15,335 nucleotides of DNA from Lysobacterales bacterium (GTDB taxonomy: Bacteria; Pseudomonadota; Gammaproteobacteria; Xanthomonadales; Rhodanobacteraceae). Each line of letters opens with the position of its first letter. Position 1 is the first letter of the stretch. Location of the stretch: assembly GCA_013298265.1 (NCBI GenBank), contig JAAFHE010000016.1, forward strand, positions 1 through 15,335, given 5' to 3'. The notes beneath the pieces are model-generated. The model ran no database searches and had not been told where the DNA came from. It saw only the letters and a program-made list of their open reading frames with translations. The translations under genes were made by a program, and so were the position numbers. Below, piece by piece: positions 1-7,487 of this stretch.

Positions 1-656
1 CCGTCGTCGCCGGCTACGGCGATGTGGGCAAGGGCTCGGCTCATTCGCTGCGCGCCTACGGCTGCCGCGTCATCGTCACCGAGATCGATCCGATCAACGC
101 GCTGCAGGCCGCGATGGAAGGCTTCCAGGTCGACACGCTGGAATCCTCGCTCGGCACCGCCGACATCTACGTGACCACGACCGGCAACAAGGACGTGATC
201 ACGGTCGAGCACATGCAGGCCATGAAGGACCAGGCCATCGTCTGCAACATCGGCCACTTCGACAATGAAATCCAGGTCGACGCACTGAACACGTTGCCCG
301 GCGTCAAGAAGATCAACATCAAGCCGCAGGTCGACAAGTACGTCCTCCCGAACGGTCGCGAGATGTTCCTGCTGGCCGAAGGCCGCCTCGTCAACCTCGG
401 CTGCGCCACCGGCCACCCGAGCTTCGTCATGTCGAACTCGTTCTCGAACCAGACCCTCGCCCAGCTCGACCTGTGGGCGAACAAGGACACCTACGAGAAG
501 ACCGTGTATCGCCTGCCCAAGAAGCTCGACGAGAAGGTCGCGCGCCTGCACCTGGAAAAGATCGGCGTGAAGCTGACCCGCCTGACCGCCGATCAGGCCG
601 CCTACCTCGGCGTCGATGCCGACGGTCCGTACAAGCCGGAGCATTACCGCTACTAA
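1..656 (+). CDS. ahcY: S-adenosylhomocysteine hydrolase, C-terminal part (5' end outside window)
   Basis: Adenosylhomocysteinase reversibly cleaves S-adenosylhomocysteine to adenosine and homocysteine in the cytoplasm, relieving product inhibition of methyltransferases and feeding the methionine cycle. The reading frame is open from base 3, giving 217 visible residues; bacterial family members run to about 430-480, so roughly the N-terminal half is missing. The first visible residues, [13 protein letters not shown], are the glycine-rich NAD-binding loop of the Rossmann domain. [11 protein letters not shown] and [18 protein letters not shown] follow, and the C-terminal tail is PYKPEHYRY, whose Lys-Pro-(Glu/Asp)-His-Tyr-Arg-Tyr ending is a hallmark reaching into the partner subunit's cofactor site. 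No frame disruption is seen. A strong terminator lies 40 bases after the stop. metF follows 4.5 kb downstream on the same strand, a pairing that makes pathway sense. Confidence 0.97.
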   Translation, partial: VVAGYGDVGKGSAHSLRAYGCRVIVTEIDPINALQAAMEGFQVDTLESSLGTADIYVTTTGNKDVITVEHMQAMKDQAIVCNIGHFDNEIQVDALNTLPGVKKINIKPQVDKYVLPNGREMFLLAEGRLVNLGCATGHPSFVMSNSFSNQTLAQLDLWANKDTYEKTVYRLPKKLDEKVARLHLEKIGVKLTRLTADQAAYLGVDADGPYKPEHYRY

Positions 657-694
657 GGTAGCCCGCGCCCGTCGGGCGCGCCTGCCGCTACAGC

Positions 695-727
695 AAAAGC
701 CGCAGCCTCCAGGCTGCGGCTTTTTTT
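695..727 (+). terminator. Rho-independent terminator after ahcY
   Basis: GCCGCAGCC (699-707), a TCCA loop, and GGCTGCGGC (712-720) form a perfect 9-bp GC-rich stem. Four A's precede it and seven T's (721-727) follow, so this is a textbook intrinsic terminator that could also work weakly on the other strand. A smaller hairpin, CGCGCCC-GTC-GGGCGCG (664-680), lies just upstream. The structure separates ahcY from the ATP-grasp gene, implying that the latter has its own promoter between about 728 and 890; I see no convincing promoter boxes there. Confidence 0.88.
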
Positions 728-891
728 GTCTGGCGGATGCGCCACGAGCACCGGTGAGCGCCGAGTGCTGCGAATCCCCGACCAATGGCCAAGCCGCTGC
801 TGCGCCGCAACACCTAGGCAAGCCACTCGCCCGCGTGCTATCACAAAGCCGGAGGGCCGACCTCCGCGGCGAAGGGCTGGGGAGTCTGCGC

Positions 892-2310
892 ATGGCGAAC
901 GGGTTCAACGAGATGTACGAGCCACTCGGCGGGGTGAGGCCGCACTATCAGGCCTTCGACCGCTGGCTCAACAGCACGCCGGAAGCGCAGATCGAGCGCC
1001 GGCGGCGCGAGGCGGAGATCTCGTTCCACCGCGTCGGCATCACCTTCTCGGTCTATGGCGAGGAGTCGGGCAACGAACGGCTGATTCCGTTCGACCTCGT
1101 GCCGCGCATCGTGCCGGCAGTCGAGTGGCGCATGCTCGAGGCGGGCCTGCGCCAGCGCGTGCATGCGCTGAACCTGTTCCTCGACGACGTCTACGGCGAA
1201 CAGCGCATCCTGCGCGAAGGCCTGGTGCCGCGCGCGCTGGTGCTGGAGAACAGCGCCTACCGCCAGGAGATGCGCGGCATCCGCGTGCCGGGCGGCACCT
1301 GGTCGCATATCTCGGGCATCGATCTGGTGCGCGCCGGCGACGGCGAATACTACGTGCTCGAAGACAACCTGCGCGTGCCGTCGGGCGTGTCCTACATGCT
1401 CGAAAACCGGCGCATGATGGCGCGCCTGCTCCCGGAACTGTTCAGCCGTCAGCAGATCGCACCGGTGGAGCGCTACCCGGATGCGCTGCTGGAAATCCTG
1501 CGTGAAGCTGCGCCCGCCGGTATCGACAATCCCGTGGTCGCCGTGCTCACGCCGGGCTCTGCGAATTCGGCGTATTTCGAGCATGCTTTTCTCGCCCAGC
1601 AGATGGGTGTCGAACTCGTCGAGGGAGCCGACCTGTTCGTGCGCGATTTGTCGGTGTATGCGCGCACCACACGCGGGCCGCAGCGCGTGCATGTGATCTA
1701 CCGGCGTATCAACGACGAATACCTCGACCCGACCGTGTTCCGGCCCGATTCGCTGCTCGGCGTGCCCGGCCTGTTCGATGCGTACCGCGCCGGCCGCGTG
1801 ACGCTCGCCAATGCGCCCGGCACGGGCGTGGCCGACGACAAGTCGGTATACCCGTACGTGCCCGAGATGATCCGCTTCTATCTGAGCGAAGATCCCATTC
1901 TGCACAATGTTCCAACGTACCAGCTACGCCGCGAGGACGACCTGCGCTATACGCTGGAGCATCTGGCCGAACTCGTCGTCAAGGAAGTCCACGGCGCCGG
2001 CGGCTACGGCATGCTCGTGGGGCCGGCTTCGACGAAAGCCGAGATCGAGGAATTCCGCCTGCGCATTCTCGCCAGGCCGGAGAACTACATCGCCCAGCCG
2101 ACCCTGTCGCTGTCGACCTGTCCCACCTTCGTCGAGAGCGGGCTCGCGCCGCGGCATATCGACCTGCGCCCGTACATTCTCTGCGGCAAGCGCATCCATG
2201 TGATTCCGGGCGGACTCACGCGCGTTGCGCTGCGCGAGGGTTCGCTGGTCGTCAATTCATCCCAGGGCGGCGGCACCAAGGACACCTGGGTGCTGGAAGG
2301 AGGCGCCTGA
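892..2310 (+). CDS. Circularly permuted ATP-grasp protein (COG2308/DUF404-DUF407 type), predicted peptide ligase
   Basis: This 472-residue protein belongs to the circularly permuted ATP-grasp family, predicted to form amide or peptide bonds using ATP. Family landmarks appear in order: FNEMY near the N-terminus, EDNLRVPSGVSYMLENR from about residue 157, HVIYRRINDEYLDP, KSVYPYVPEMIRFYL, the glycine-rich loop VVKEVHGAGGYGMLVGP around K364-P380, LRPYILCG, GGLTRVALREGSLVVNSS and the C-terminal QGGGTKDTWV with K463. The frame stays open back to 616, but that would run through the terminator and ahcY. I chose the ATG at 892 because family homology starts there and GGGGAG (879-884) sits 7 bases upstream. 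The stop overlaps the next start by one base (TGATG), implying translational coupling to the alpha-E gene, its near-universal partner. The substrate is unknown, and the ligase role is family-based inference. Confidence 0.93.
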   Translation: MANGFNEMYEPLGGVRPHYQAFDRWLNSTPEAQIERRRREAEISFHRVGITFSVYGEESGNERLIPFDLVPRIVPAVEWRMLEAGLRQRVHALNLFLDDVYGEQRILREGLVPRALVLENSAYRQEMRGIRVPGGTWSHISGIDLVRAGDGEYYVLEDNLRVPSGVSYMLENRRMMARLLPELFSRQQIAPVERYPDALLEILREAAPAGIDNPVVAVLTPGSANSAYFEHAFLAQQMGVELVEGADLFVRDLSVYARTTRGPQRVHVIYRRINDEYLDPTVFRPDSLLGVPGLFDAYRAGRVTLANAPGTGVADDKSVYPYVPEMIRFYLSEDPILHNVPTYQLRREDDLRYTLEHLAELVVKEVHGAGGYGMLVGPASTKAEIEEFRLRILARPENYIAQPTLSLSTCPTFVESGLAPRHIDLRPYILCGKRIHVIPGGLTRVALREGSLVVNSSQGGGTKDTWVLEGGA

Positions 2311-3302
2311 TGCTGTGCCGTACCGCCAATGACCTGTACTGGGCATCGCGCCACATGGAGCGCGCCGAGAATACCGCGCGCCTGATCGACGTCACGCGGC
2401 GCATGGCGCTGCTGCCCGAACGCTACGACCGCGGCAAGGCGGAGGCCGCGCCCTGGCGCCGCGCGCTCGATGCGCTCGGCATCGCCGAACCGGTCCTCGC
2501 GCGCTACGGCATCATCGATGCCGACACGGTGCTCAAGCACCTGCTGCTCGCGGCCGACAATCCCTCGTCGGTGTTCAGCTGCCTGCGGGCTGCGCGCGAG
2601 GCGGCGCGCGCGCAGCGCGTCGCGATCACGGCAGAGATGTACGAGGATCTGAACACCTCGTGGCTGGATATGCGCGGCACGAGCTGGGCACGCATCCACG
2701 GCGATGGCATCAGCAACCTGCTCGAATGGATCAAGAGCCGGTCGGCGTCGTTTCGCGGCGTGACCATCGGCACGCTGGGCCGCGGCGAGGGCTATCACTT
2801 CCTGCAGCTAGGCGCGTTCATCGAGCGCGCCGACTGGGCCATCCGCCTGCTCGACATCGCCGGCAGCCCGGAAAGCCACGACGGGCACGAGAGCCAGGAT
2901 GCGGCCGAGTATTTCCGCTGGAGCGCGCTGTTGCAGTCGCTGTCGGCGTTCGAGACCTATCGTCGCCTGTATCGCGAATCGGTCAGCGCCGAACGCGTGG
3001 CCGAACTCATGCTGCTGCAGGAAACCAATCCGCGCTCGCTGCTGACCTGCACGCACACCTTGCACCAGGTGCTGCAGACGCTGGCCGGCGGCCAGGCCAT
3101 GGAAGCCGTGCGCCGCGCCGGCGCGCTGTCGGCGCAGTCACGTTATGCACGTATCGACGAAGTGCTGGCCAATGGCCTGGAAGCCTGGCTGCAGGATGCA
3201 CTCGCGCGTCTCAGCGGCCTCGGCGACGAGATCCACCGCCAGTTCATGGTGTCGACGGACATTGCTCAGCTCGCGCAGACGCAGGCCCAGAATGCCGCCT
3301 GA
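2310..3302 (+). CDS. Alpha-E domain protein (COG2307/DUF403)
   Basis: This 330-residue, largely helical protein begins MLCRTANDLYWASRHMERAE, the typical alpha-E opening, and later carries GRGEGYHFLQLGAFIERADW (about residues 155-175) and NPRSLLTCTHTL, both family-typical. Its length fits the family (about 310-330). The Arg/Glu pattern in the repeated YWxxRxxERAExTAR-type helices is intact. The start ATG shares its A with the upstream TGA, and GGAAGGAGG (2295-2303) lies at good spacing, so ATP-grasp and alpha-E are probably made in fixed ratio. Family knowledge links alpha-E to the circularly permuted ATP-grasp as a likely complex partner in a predicted peptide-modification pathway; no enzymatic activity is established. 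In some bacteria the two are fused; here they are separate. A 192-base gap without a convincing gene follows. Confidence 0.93.
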   Translation: MLCRTANDLYWASRHMERAENTARLIDVTRRMALLPERYDRGKAEAAPWRRALDALGIAEPVLARYGIIDADTVLKHLLLAADNPSSVFSCLRAAREAARAQRVAITAEMYEDLNTSWLDMRGTSWARIHGDGISNLLEWIKSRSASFRGVTIGTLGRGEGYHFLQLGAFIERADWAIRLLDIAGSPESHDGHESQDAAEYFRWSALLQSLSAFETYRRLYRESVSAERVAELMLLQETNPRSLLTCTHTLHQVLQTLAGGQAMEAVRRAGALSAQSRYARIDEVLANGLEAWLQDALARLSGLGDEIHRQFMVSTDIAQLAQTQAQNAA

Positions 3303-3494
3303 CACCCCTTCCCGCCGCACAGGCACAGCGGCAGAATCCGCCGCCGATTGATCGCGACACGTCCCGGGAGTTTCGCTTTTGTATCCAGCACCCGATCCGC
3401 ACTATCCCTCCGGACAACCGCATGGCGAGCGTCCGGGCTCACCCGCGACAACCCGGGGTTCCGGCGCCGGCCGCGTTCAGAGGTTGCCCCGTCC

Positions 3495-4229
3495 ATGACG
3501 TATTGCATCGGGTTGAATCTTGAACAGGGTTTGCTGTTCGCTTCGGATTCGCGCACCAATGCCGGTGTCGACGACGTACGCCGCACGAGCAAGATGCGCG
3601 TGTTCTCCGTGCCGGGTCAGCGCCTGATCGTGACCTTGTCCGCCGGCAACCTGTCGCTGACACAGAACGCGATGAACCTGCTGGAGCATCGCGCCAATCA
3701 TGCGCCGGACCAGACCAGCGTCTACAACGCCACGTCGATGTTCGAGGTCGCGACGCTGGTCGGCGACGCCTTGCGCGAGATCCGCAAGCGCGACGAGCCC
3801 TACCTGCGCTCCAGCGGCATTGATCCCAGCGGCTCCTTCATCGTCGGCGGGCAGATCCAGGGCGAAGCGCCACGTCTGTTCCTGGTCTATTCGGAAGGCA
3901 ACTTCATCGAGAGCAATCCGGATACGCCGTGGTTCCAGACCGGCGAAATCAAGTTCGGCAAGCCCATCCTCGACCGCATCGTCACCTGGCACACGTCGCT
4001 GGCCGAAGCGATCAAGTGCGCCCTGGTCTCGCTGGATTCGACCATGCGCTCCAATCTCTCGGTCGGCCCGCCGATCGACCTGCTGCTGTATCGGCGCGAC
4101 ACGTTCGAGATCGGCCGGAAGCAGCGCCTCGGCGATGACGATCCGTACCTGAATCTCGTGCGTCGCCAATGGAACGACAGCCTGCGCGACGCGCTGCAGG
4201 CGCTGCCGGAACCCGACTGGATGTGCTGA
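3495..4229 (+). CDS. Anbu-type proteasome-like peptidase (N-terminal nucleophile hydrolase)
   Basis: This 244-residue protein is an Anbu ('ancestral beta subunit') relative of HslV and proteasome beta subunits. It opens MTYCIGLNLEQGLLFASDSR, so removing the initiator Met exposes the catalytic Thr1. In that numbering Asp17 is present and a lysine at 32 (SKMRVF) matches the Lys33 position of the 20S fold. TLSAGNLSLTQ and SFIVGGQ are further family signatures. The frame is open back to 3348, but that extension (Arg/Ser-rich, no homology) would bury Thr1, so the ATG at 3495 is chosen; AGAGG (3479-3483) lies 11 bases upstream, a slightly long spacing. The family forms ring or helical oligomers. 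Here it sits behind ATP-grasp and alpha-E, its typical partners, suggesting cleavage of tagged or specialised peptides. No unfoldase gene is nearby. Confidence 0.93.
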   Translation: MTYCIGLNLEQGLLFASDSRTNAGVDDVRRTSKMRVFSVPGQRLIVTLSAGNLSLTQNAMNLLEHRANHAPDQTSVYNATSMFEVATLVGDALREIRKRDEPYLRSSGIDPSGSFIVGGQIQGEAPRLFLVYSEGNFIESNPDTPWFQTGEIKFGKPILDRIVTWHTSLAEAIKCALVSLDSTMRSNLSVGPPIDLLLYRRDTFEIGRKQRLGDDDPYLNLVRRQWNDSLRDALQALPEPDWMC

Positions 4230-4350
4230 TGCGGGTACGCGGCGGCGCGTCGGGCCTGGGCGCTATGCCGAGCCCGATTCAGGTCGGCAATTCGCGCCCG
4301 GAACGGCGCGCACACGGCATGATCGGTTTCCCCGCCCTGCCGGAGCCGTC

Positions 4351-5016
4351 ATGCGCGCCCCACCCCGCATCAAGATCTGCTGCATTCGCGACGAAGCCGA
4401 GGCGGCGCTCGCGATCGCTCACGGCGTGCACGCACTCGGCCTCGTCTCGGCCATGCCCAGCGGCCCCGGTGTGATCGACGACACGCAGATCGCGGCGATC
4501 GCGGCGACCGTGCCGCCGCCTGTCGCGACCTTCCTGCTGACCGCACTGACTGACGCCGACGCGATCATCCGCCAGCAGCAGCGCTGCCGCTGCAACACCA
4601 TCCAGCTCGTCGACGCGGTGCCAGCCGGCACGCATGCGCGGTTGCGCGATGCCCTGCCGGGGATCGCGCTGGTACAGGTCGTCCATGTCGTCGATCGCCG
4701 CTCAGTCGATGAGGCGGTAGCGCTGGCGCCCGCGGTCGACGCCCTGCTGCTCGACTCGGGCAACCCCTTGCTGGCGGTCAAGGAGCTTGGCGGCACCGGG
4801 CGCGTGCACGACTGGGCGCTCAGCCGCGCGATCGTCGAGCGCAGCGGCAAGCCAGTCTTCCTCGCCGGTGGCCTGCGCCCGGAAAACATCGCCGAGGCCG
4901 TACGCACGGTGCAGCCGTTCGGCCTGGATCTGTGCAGTGGCGTGCGCGTGGGTGGACATCTGGACCCAGCGCGCCTGGCGGCGTTCGTCGCCGCGGCGCA
5001 GGCTGCTTGTTCCTGA
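4351..5016 (+). CDS. Divergent phosphoribosylanthranilate isomerase-like (TrpF-family) TIM barrel protein
   Basis: This 221-residue protein shows the TrpF frame: KICC at residues 8-11 (canonical KICG, catalytic Cys kept as C10), LLLDSG with D135 at the catalytic Asp position, GGTG (147-150), LAGGLRPENIAEA (171-183) and DLCSGVR (193-199), the last three being phosphate-binding strands. Two canonical elements are changed. The SPR segment after the second strand reads MPSGPGVI (35-42) without the arginine, and VQLHG reads IQLVD (84-88) without the histidine. A TrpF-like barrel is therefore secure, but tryptophan biosynthesis is doubtful, and no trp genes are adjacent. ATG at 4351 has GGAG (4342-4345) 5 bases upstream. 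It lies 121 bases after the Anbu gene and 109 before metF on the same strand. It could be a paralogue acting on another phosphorylated ligand. Confidence 0.8.
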   Translation: MRAPPRIKICCIRDEAEAALAIAHGVHALGLVSAMPSGPGVIDDTQIAAIAATVPPPVATFLLTALTDADAIIRQQQRCRCNTIQLVDAVPAGTHARLRDALPGIALVQVVHVVDRRSVDEAVALAPAVDALLLDSGNPLLAVKELGGTGRVHDWALSRAIVERSGKPVFLAGGLRPENIAEAVRTVQPFGLDLCSGVRVGGHLDPARLAAFVAAAQAACS

Positions 5017-5042
5017 TCGATCCAGCCGGCCGGGCGACTATC

Positions 5043-5072
5043 TATCTCTTTATCCGGAACTCGAGATATATT
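5043..5072 (+). promoter_or_regulatory. Candidate metF promoter with overlapping inverted repeat
   Basis: In a GC-rich background, 5040-5075 is AT-rich. TATATT (5067-5072) is a good -10 hexamer about 53 bases before the metF ATG, while the -35 position at 17-bp spacing (ATCTCT) is poor, suggesting activator dependence or regulation. The inverted repeat TATCTC (5043-5048) / GAGATA (5063-5068), with a 14-base spacer, spans the -35 to -10 region and could be an operator. Methionine-cycle regulators such as MetR or the ArsR-type SahR are conceivable, but I did not recognise their consensus here. Confidence 0.4.
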
Positions 5073-5125
5073 GCACGCTCGCGCGTCCCGCGCCGTTCCC
5101 GTCCGACCGCCAAGGATTCCCCGCA

Positions 5126-5980
5126 ATGCCTGCTACCGCCCCGTCGCGCCTTTCGATTCCGGTTTCGCTGGAATTCTTTCCGCCCAAGACGGACGAGCAG
5201 CGCGAGACGCTGGAAAAAGCCCTGCCCGCGCTCAAGGCACTCGATCCCGAATACGTGTCGGTGACGTTCGGCGCCGGCGGCTCCACGCTGAGCTACACCC
5301 CCGACACGGTCTGCCACCTGCGCGAAGATCATGGCCTCGACGCCGCGCCGCACGTGTCCTGCATGGGCGGCACGCGCCAGGAGATCCGCAGCTTGCTTGA
5401 TCTCTACCGCAGCAAAGGCTGCCGCCGCATTGTCGCGCTGCGCGGCGACCTGCCTTCGGGCATGGCGAGCTACGGCGACTTCCGTTATGCCAGCGACCTG
5501 GTCAGCTTCATTCGCGACGAGACCGGCGACTATTTCCACATCGAGGTTGCCGGCTATCCGGAAACGCATCCGCAGGCCGACGACGCGCAGGCCGACCTGG
5601 CCCATTTCAAGCGCAAGGTCGACGCTGGCGCGAACGGCGTGATCACGCAGTACTTTTACAATCCCGACGCGTATTTCCGCTTCGCCGACGACGCCCGCCG
5701 CCTCGGCATCACCGTGCCGATCGTGCCGGGCATCATGCCGATCACGAACTATTCGCAACTGCGCCGGTTTTCCGAACTCTGCGGCGCGGAAATCCCGCGC
5801 TGGGTGGCGCGCCGCCTGCAATCTTTCGGCGACGACCACGACGCGATCCGCGAATTCGGCGCCGATGTGGTGACCGGCCTGTGCCAGCGCCTGATCGACG
5901 GCGGCGCACCGGCGCTGCACTTCTACACACTCAACCGGGCCCGCGCGACCACGACCGTCGTCGACCGCCTGCGCGGCTGA
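5126..5980 (+). CDS. metF: 5,10-methylenetetrahydrofolate reductase
   Basis: MetF reduces 5,10-methylenetetrahydrofolate to 5-methyltetrahydrofolate with FAD and NADH in the cytoplasm, supplying the methyl group for methionine synthesis. The 284-residue length fits the bacterial enzyme. The sequence shows SLEFFPPK with E16 at the catalytic Glu position (Glu28 of E. coli MetF), SVTFGAGGS (about 45-53), IVALRGDLPSG with D108 (the Asp120 equivalent near flavin and folate), YFHIEVAGYPETHP, GVITQYFYNPDAYFRF, PIVPGIMPITNY and a C-terminal LHFYTLNRA. The frame extends back to 4787 inside the TrpF-like gene, but homology begins at the ATG at 5126, preceded by AAGGA (5112-5116). It closes the same-strand run begun by ahcY; the two act in the same methyl cycle. 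A possible terminator hairpin lies about 60 bases downstream. Confidence 0.97.
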   Translation: MPATAPSRLSIPVSLEFFPPKTDEQRETLEKALPALKALDPEYVSVTFGAGGSTLSYTPDTVCHLREDHGLDAAPHVSCMGGTRQEIRSLLDLYRSKGCRRIVALRGDLPSGMASYGDFRYASDLVSFIRDETGDYFHIEVAGYPETHPQADDAQADLAHFKRKVDAGANGVITQYFYNPDAYFRFADDARRLGITVPIVPGIMPITNYSQLRRFSELCGAEIPRWVARRLQSFGDDHDAIREFGADVVTGLCQRLIDGGAPALHFYTLNRARATTTVVDRLRG

Positions 5981-6038
5981 AGGTTTTCACCTGAGCCGTT
6001 ACGAACACGTTTCACGAGTAGCCCTTGAGTCCAGCTCT

Positions 6039-6067
6039 GTGGCGTATGGGGATATGCCACGACCTTT
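6039..6067 (+). terminator. Possible metF terminator hairpin
   Basis: GTGGCGTAT (6039-6047) and ATATGCCAC (6052-6060) pair over 9 bp in RNA, counting one G:U, around a GGGG loop. GACCTTTT follows (6061-6067). The T-run is short, so this may be a weak terminator or a 5'-UTR structure of the metallopeptidase gene. The rest of 5981-6192 shows no gene, and I could not settle on promoter boxes in it. Confidence 0.4.
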
Positions 6068-6192
6068 TCGCTGCAGCGATCCGCGTGCGGCGTTCGAGGG
6101 GGACAGGGGGAATCCGGCATCTTCGTGACCCGGTTGACGCGCGACTCCTTGTTGCGCCGGATTCGCTATCGCGCTCATCGTGGGAGATCCGA

Positions 6193-7443
6193 ATGAAACG
6201 GTTTTTTCTCTGGAGTGTGGCAGGAGCAGGTTTGCTGACGTCGGCAATGGCGGCAGCGCAGGGGCCGCAGCAATTGTTTTCAGCAGTGCCCGCGATCTAT
6301 CGCGCGGTGCAGGGCGATAGCGCTTTCGATGCGCTGGTCAGCGAGCCCAGCTCGGCGAAGATCGAGGTCGTGATGGTGAACGCAGCGGCGCTGCAGGCCG
6401 ACACGGACAGTCTCACGCTGGATCTGGACATCGGTGGACCGGTCAAGCTGACCGCGTTGCGTGGCAATGCGTACTACACCGACGACGGCAGCCTGGTCTG
6501 GCAGGGCTCTATCGCCGAGACGGCGCTCCAGCGCGTCATGACGAAGGACGAAATCGCCGAGGACGCACTGAACTCGGTCATGCTCGTGCGCAACGGCGAC
6601 AAGATCACCGGCAACGTGCGCGTGCTGGGACAGCTCTACAAGATCCGTCCGCTGCACGACGCACGTCACGTCGTGGTCGAGGTCAATGACAGCGCGATGC
6701 CGCCGGATCATCCGCCCGCCGACTACCGCAAGCTGTTCCAGGACGCCGCACCGGTGACGGCGGACGCCAAGGCCGTTACCGCGAACACGGTGATCCGCGT
6801 GCTCGTGAACTACACCGCGGCCGCGGCGAGCGCTTCGGGCGACATCAACGGGCTGATCAACCTCGCTGTGGCCGAGTCGAACCAGGGCTATACCAACAGT
6901 GGTGTGCAGATCACCCTGCAGCTCGCGGCGAAGTCGCAGGTCACCTACACCCAGAGCGGCAGCTTCAACACCGACCTGACGCGCTATCGCGGCACATCCG
7001 ACGGCTACATGGACACGATCCACAGCCAGCGCAACACCAATACGGCCGACGTCGCGGTGCTGCTCATCAACAATTCGTCGTCCTGCGGACTGGCCTCGGC
7101 GATCGGCGCTACCGCGACCAGCGCGTTCGCAGCAGCGCACTGGGACTGTGCAACCGGCTACTACTCGTTCGCGCATGAGATCGGTCACCTGCAGTCGGCG
7201 CGTCACGACCCGGCCAACGACCCGACCACCACGCCCTACGCCTACGGTCACGGCTTCCAGTCACCGGCCGGCGGCTGGCGCACGATCATGGCCTACGCCT
7301 GCTCGAGCGCGACCTGCACGCGCATCAACTACTGGTCGAATCCGACCAAGACCTATGGCGGCCGCGCGATGGGTACTGCGGCGAGCAACGACAACGCCCG
7401 CGTGCTGAACAACACGCGCGCCACGGTCGCCGGCTTCCGCTGA
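6193..7443 (+). CDS. Secreted reprolysin-like zinc metallopeptidase (metzincin), paralogue A
   Basis: This 416-residue precursor has a Sec signal peptide (MKRFF, then a hydrophobic run, cleavage near AMA-AAQ at residues 18-23), a propeptide-like N-terminal half and a C-terminal metzincin catalytic domain. The zinc site reads HEIGHLQSARHD: H328, H332 and H338 as ligands and E329 as the catalytic base; the Met-turn is IMAYA with M366. The metzincin consensus has Gly at position 335, but this copy has Ser. It ends directly after the catalytic domain (ATVAGFR) with no anchor or C-terminal extension, so it is probably released to periplasm or medium. GGGAG (6182-6186) lies 6 bases before ATG 6193; the frame is open back to 6025 but lacks a signal there. 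It aligns end to end with the next gene, including four shared cysteines. Family (M12B/M72-like) is clear; substrate is unknown. Confidence 0.88.
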   Translation: MKRFFLWSVAGAGLLTSAMAAAQGPQQLFSAVPAIYRAVQGDSAFDALVSEPSSAKIEVVMVNAAALQADTDSLTLDLDIGGPVKLTALRGNAYYTDDGSLVWQGSIAETALQRVMTKDEIAEDALNSVMLVRNGDKITGNVRVLGQLYKIRPLHDARHVVVEVNDSAMPPDHPPADYRKLFQDAAPVTADAKAVTANTVIRVLVNYTAAAASASGDINGLINLAVAESNQGYTNSGVQITLQLAAKSQVTYTQSGSFNTDLTRYRGTSDGYMDTIHSQRNTNTADVAVLLINNSSSCGLASAIGATATSAFAAAHWDCATGYYSFAHEIGHLQSARHDPANDPTTTPYAYGHGFQSPAGGWRTIMAYACSSATCTRINYWSNPTKTYGGRAMGTAASNDNARVLNNTRATVAGFR

Positions 7444-7454
7444 GATCGGCCTGA

Positions 7455-7485
7455 CGTCATGGGCGGCGCAACGCCGCCCATGACG
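7455..7485 (+). terminator. Perfect 14-bp hairpin after metallopeptidase A
   Basis: CGTCATGGGCGGCG (7455-7468) and CGCCGCCCATGACG (7472-7485) are exact reverse complements around a three-base CAA loop, starting 12 bases after the stop codon. No T-run follows (CGTTGCAC), so it may act as an mRNA 3'-end stabiliser or a rho-assisted terminator rather than a classical intrinsic terminator. Confidence 0.55.
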
Positions 7486-7487
7486 CG

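Noticed and set aside
616..891. N-terminal extension of the ATP-grasp gene back into ahcY
   Set aside because: It would translate through a strong terminator and the ahcY 3' end. Family homology and the ribosome site support the ATG at 892.
841..1905. Long minus-strand open frame of 354 codons opposite the ATP-grasp gene
   Set aside because: His/Arg/Ala-rich translation with no domain; it mirrors a well-conserved plus-strand enzyme and arises from GC-rich codon bias.
3348..3494. N-terminal extension of the Anbu gene, or a transglutaminase remnant, in the gap after alpha-E
   Set aside because: The extension would hide the catalytic Thr1, and its translation has no transglutaminase Cys/His/Asp motif or other homology I can see.
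5017..5125. SAH or SAM riboswitch in the metF leader
   Set aside because: The leader is short, and I see neither the conserved core nor the pairing expected of these riboswitches.
5042..5920. Minus-strand open frame of 292 codons opposite metF
   Set aside because: metF is unambiguous on the plus strand, and the antisense translation has biased composition and no recognisable motif.
6280..7251. Minus-strand open frame of 323 codons opposite metallopeptidase A
   Set aside because: Val/Arg/His-rich shadow; the plus strand carries a signal peptide and a full zinc motif.
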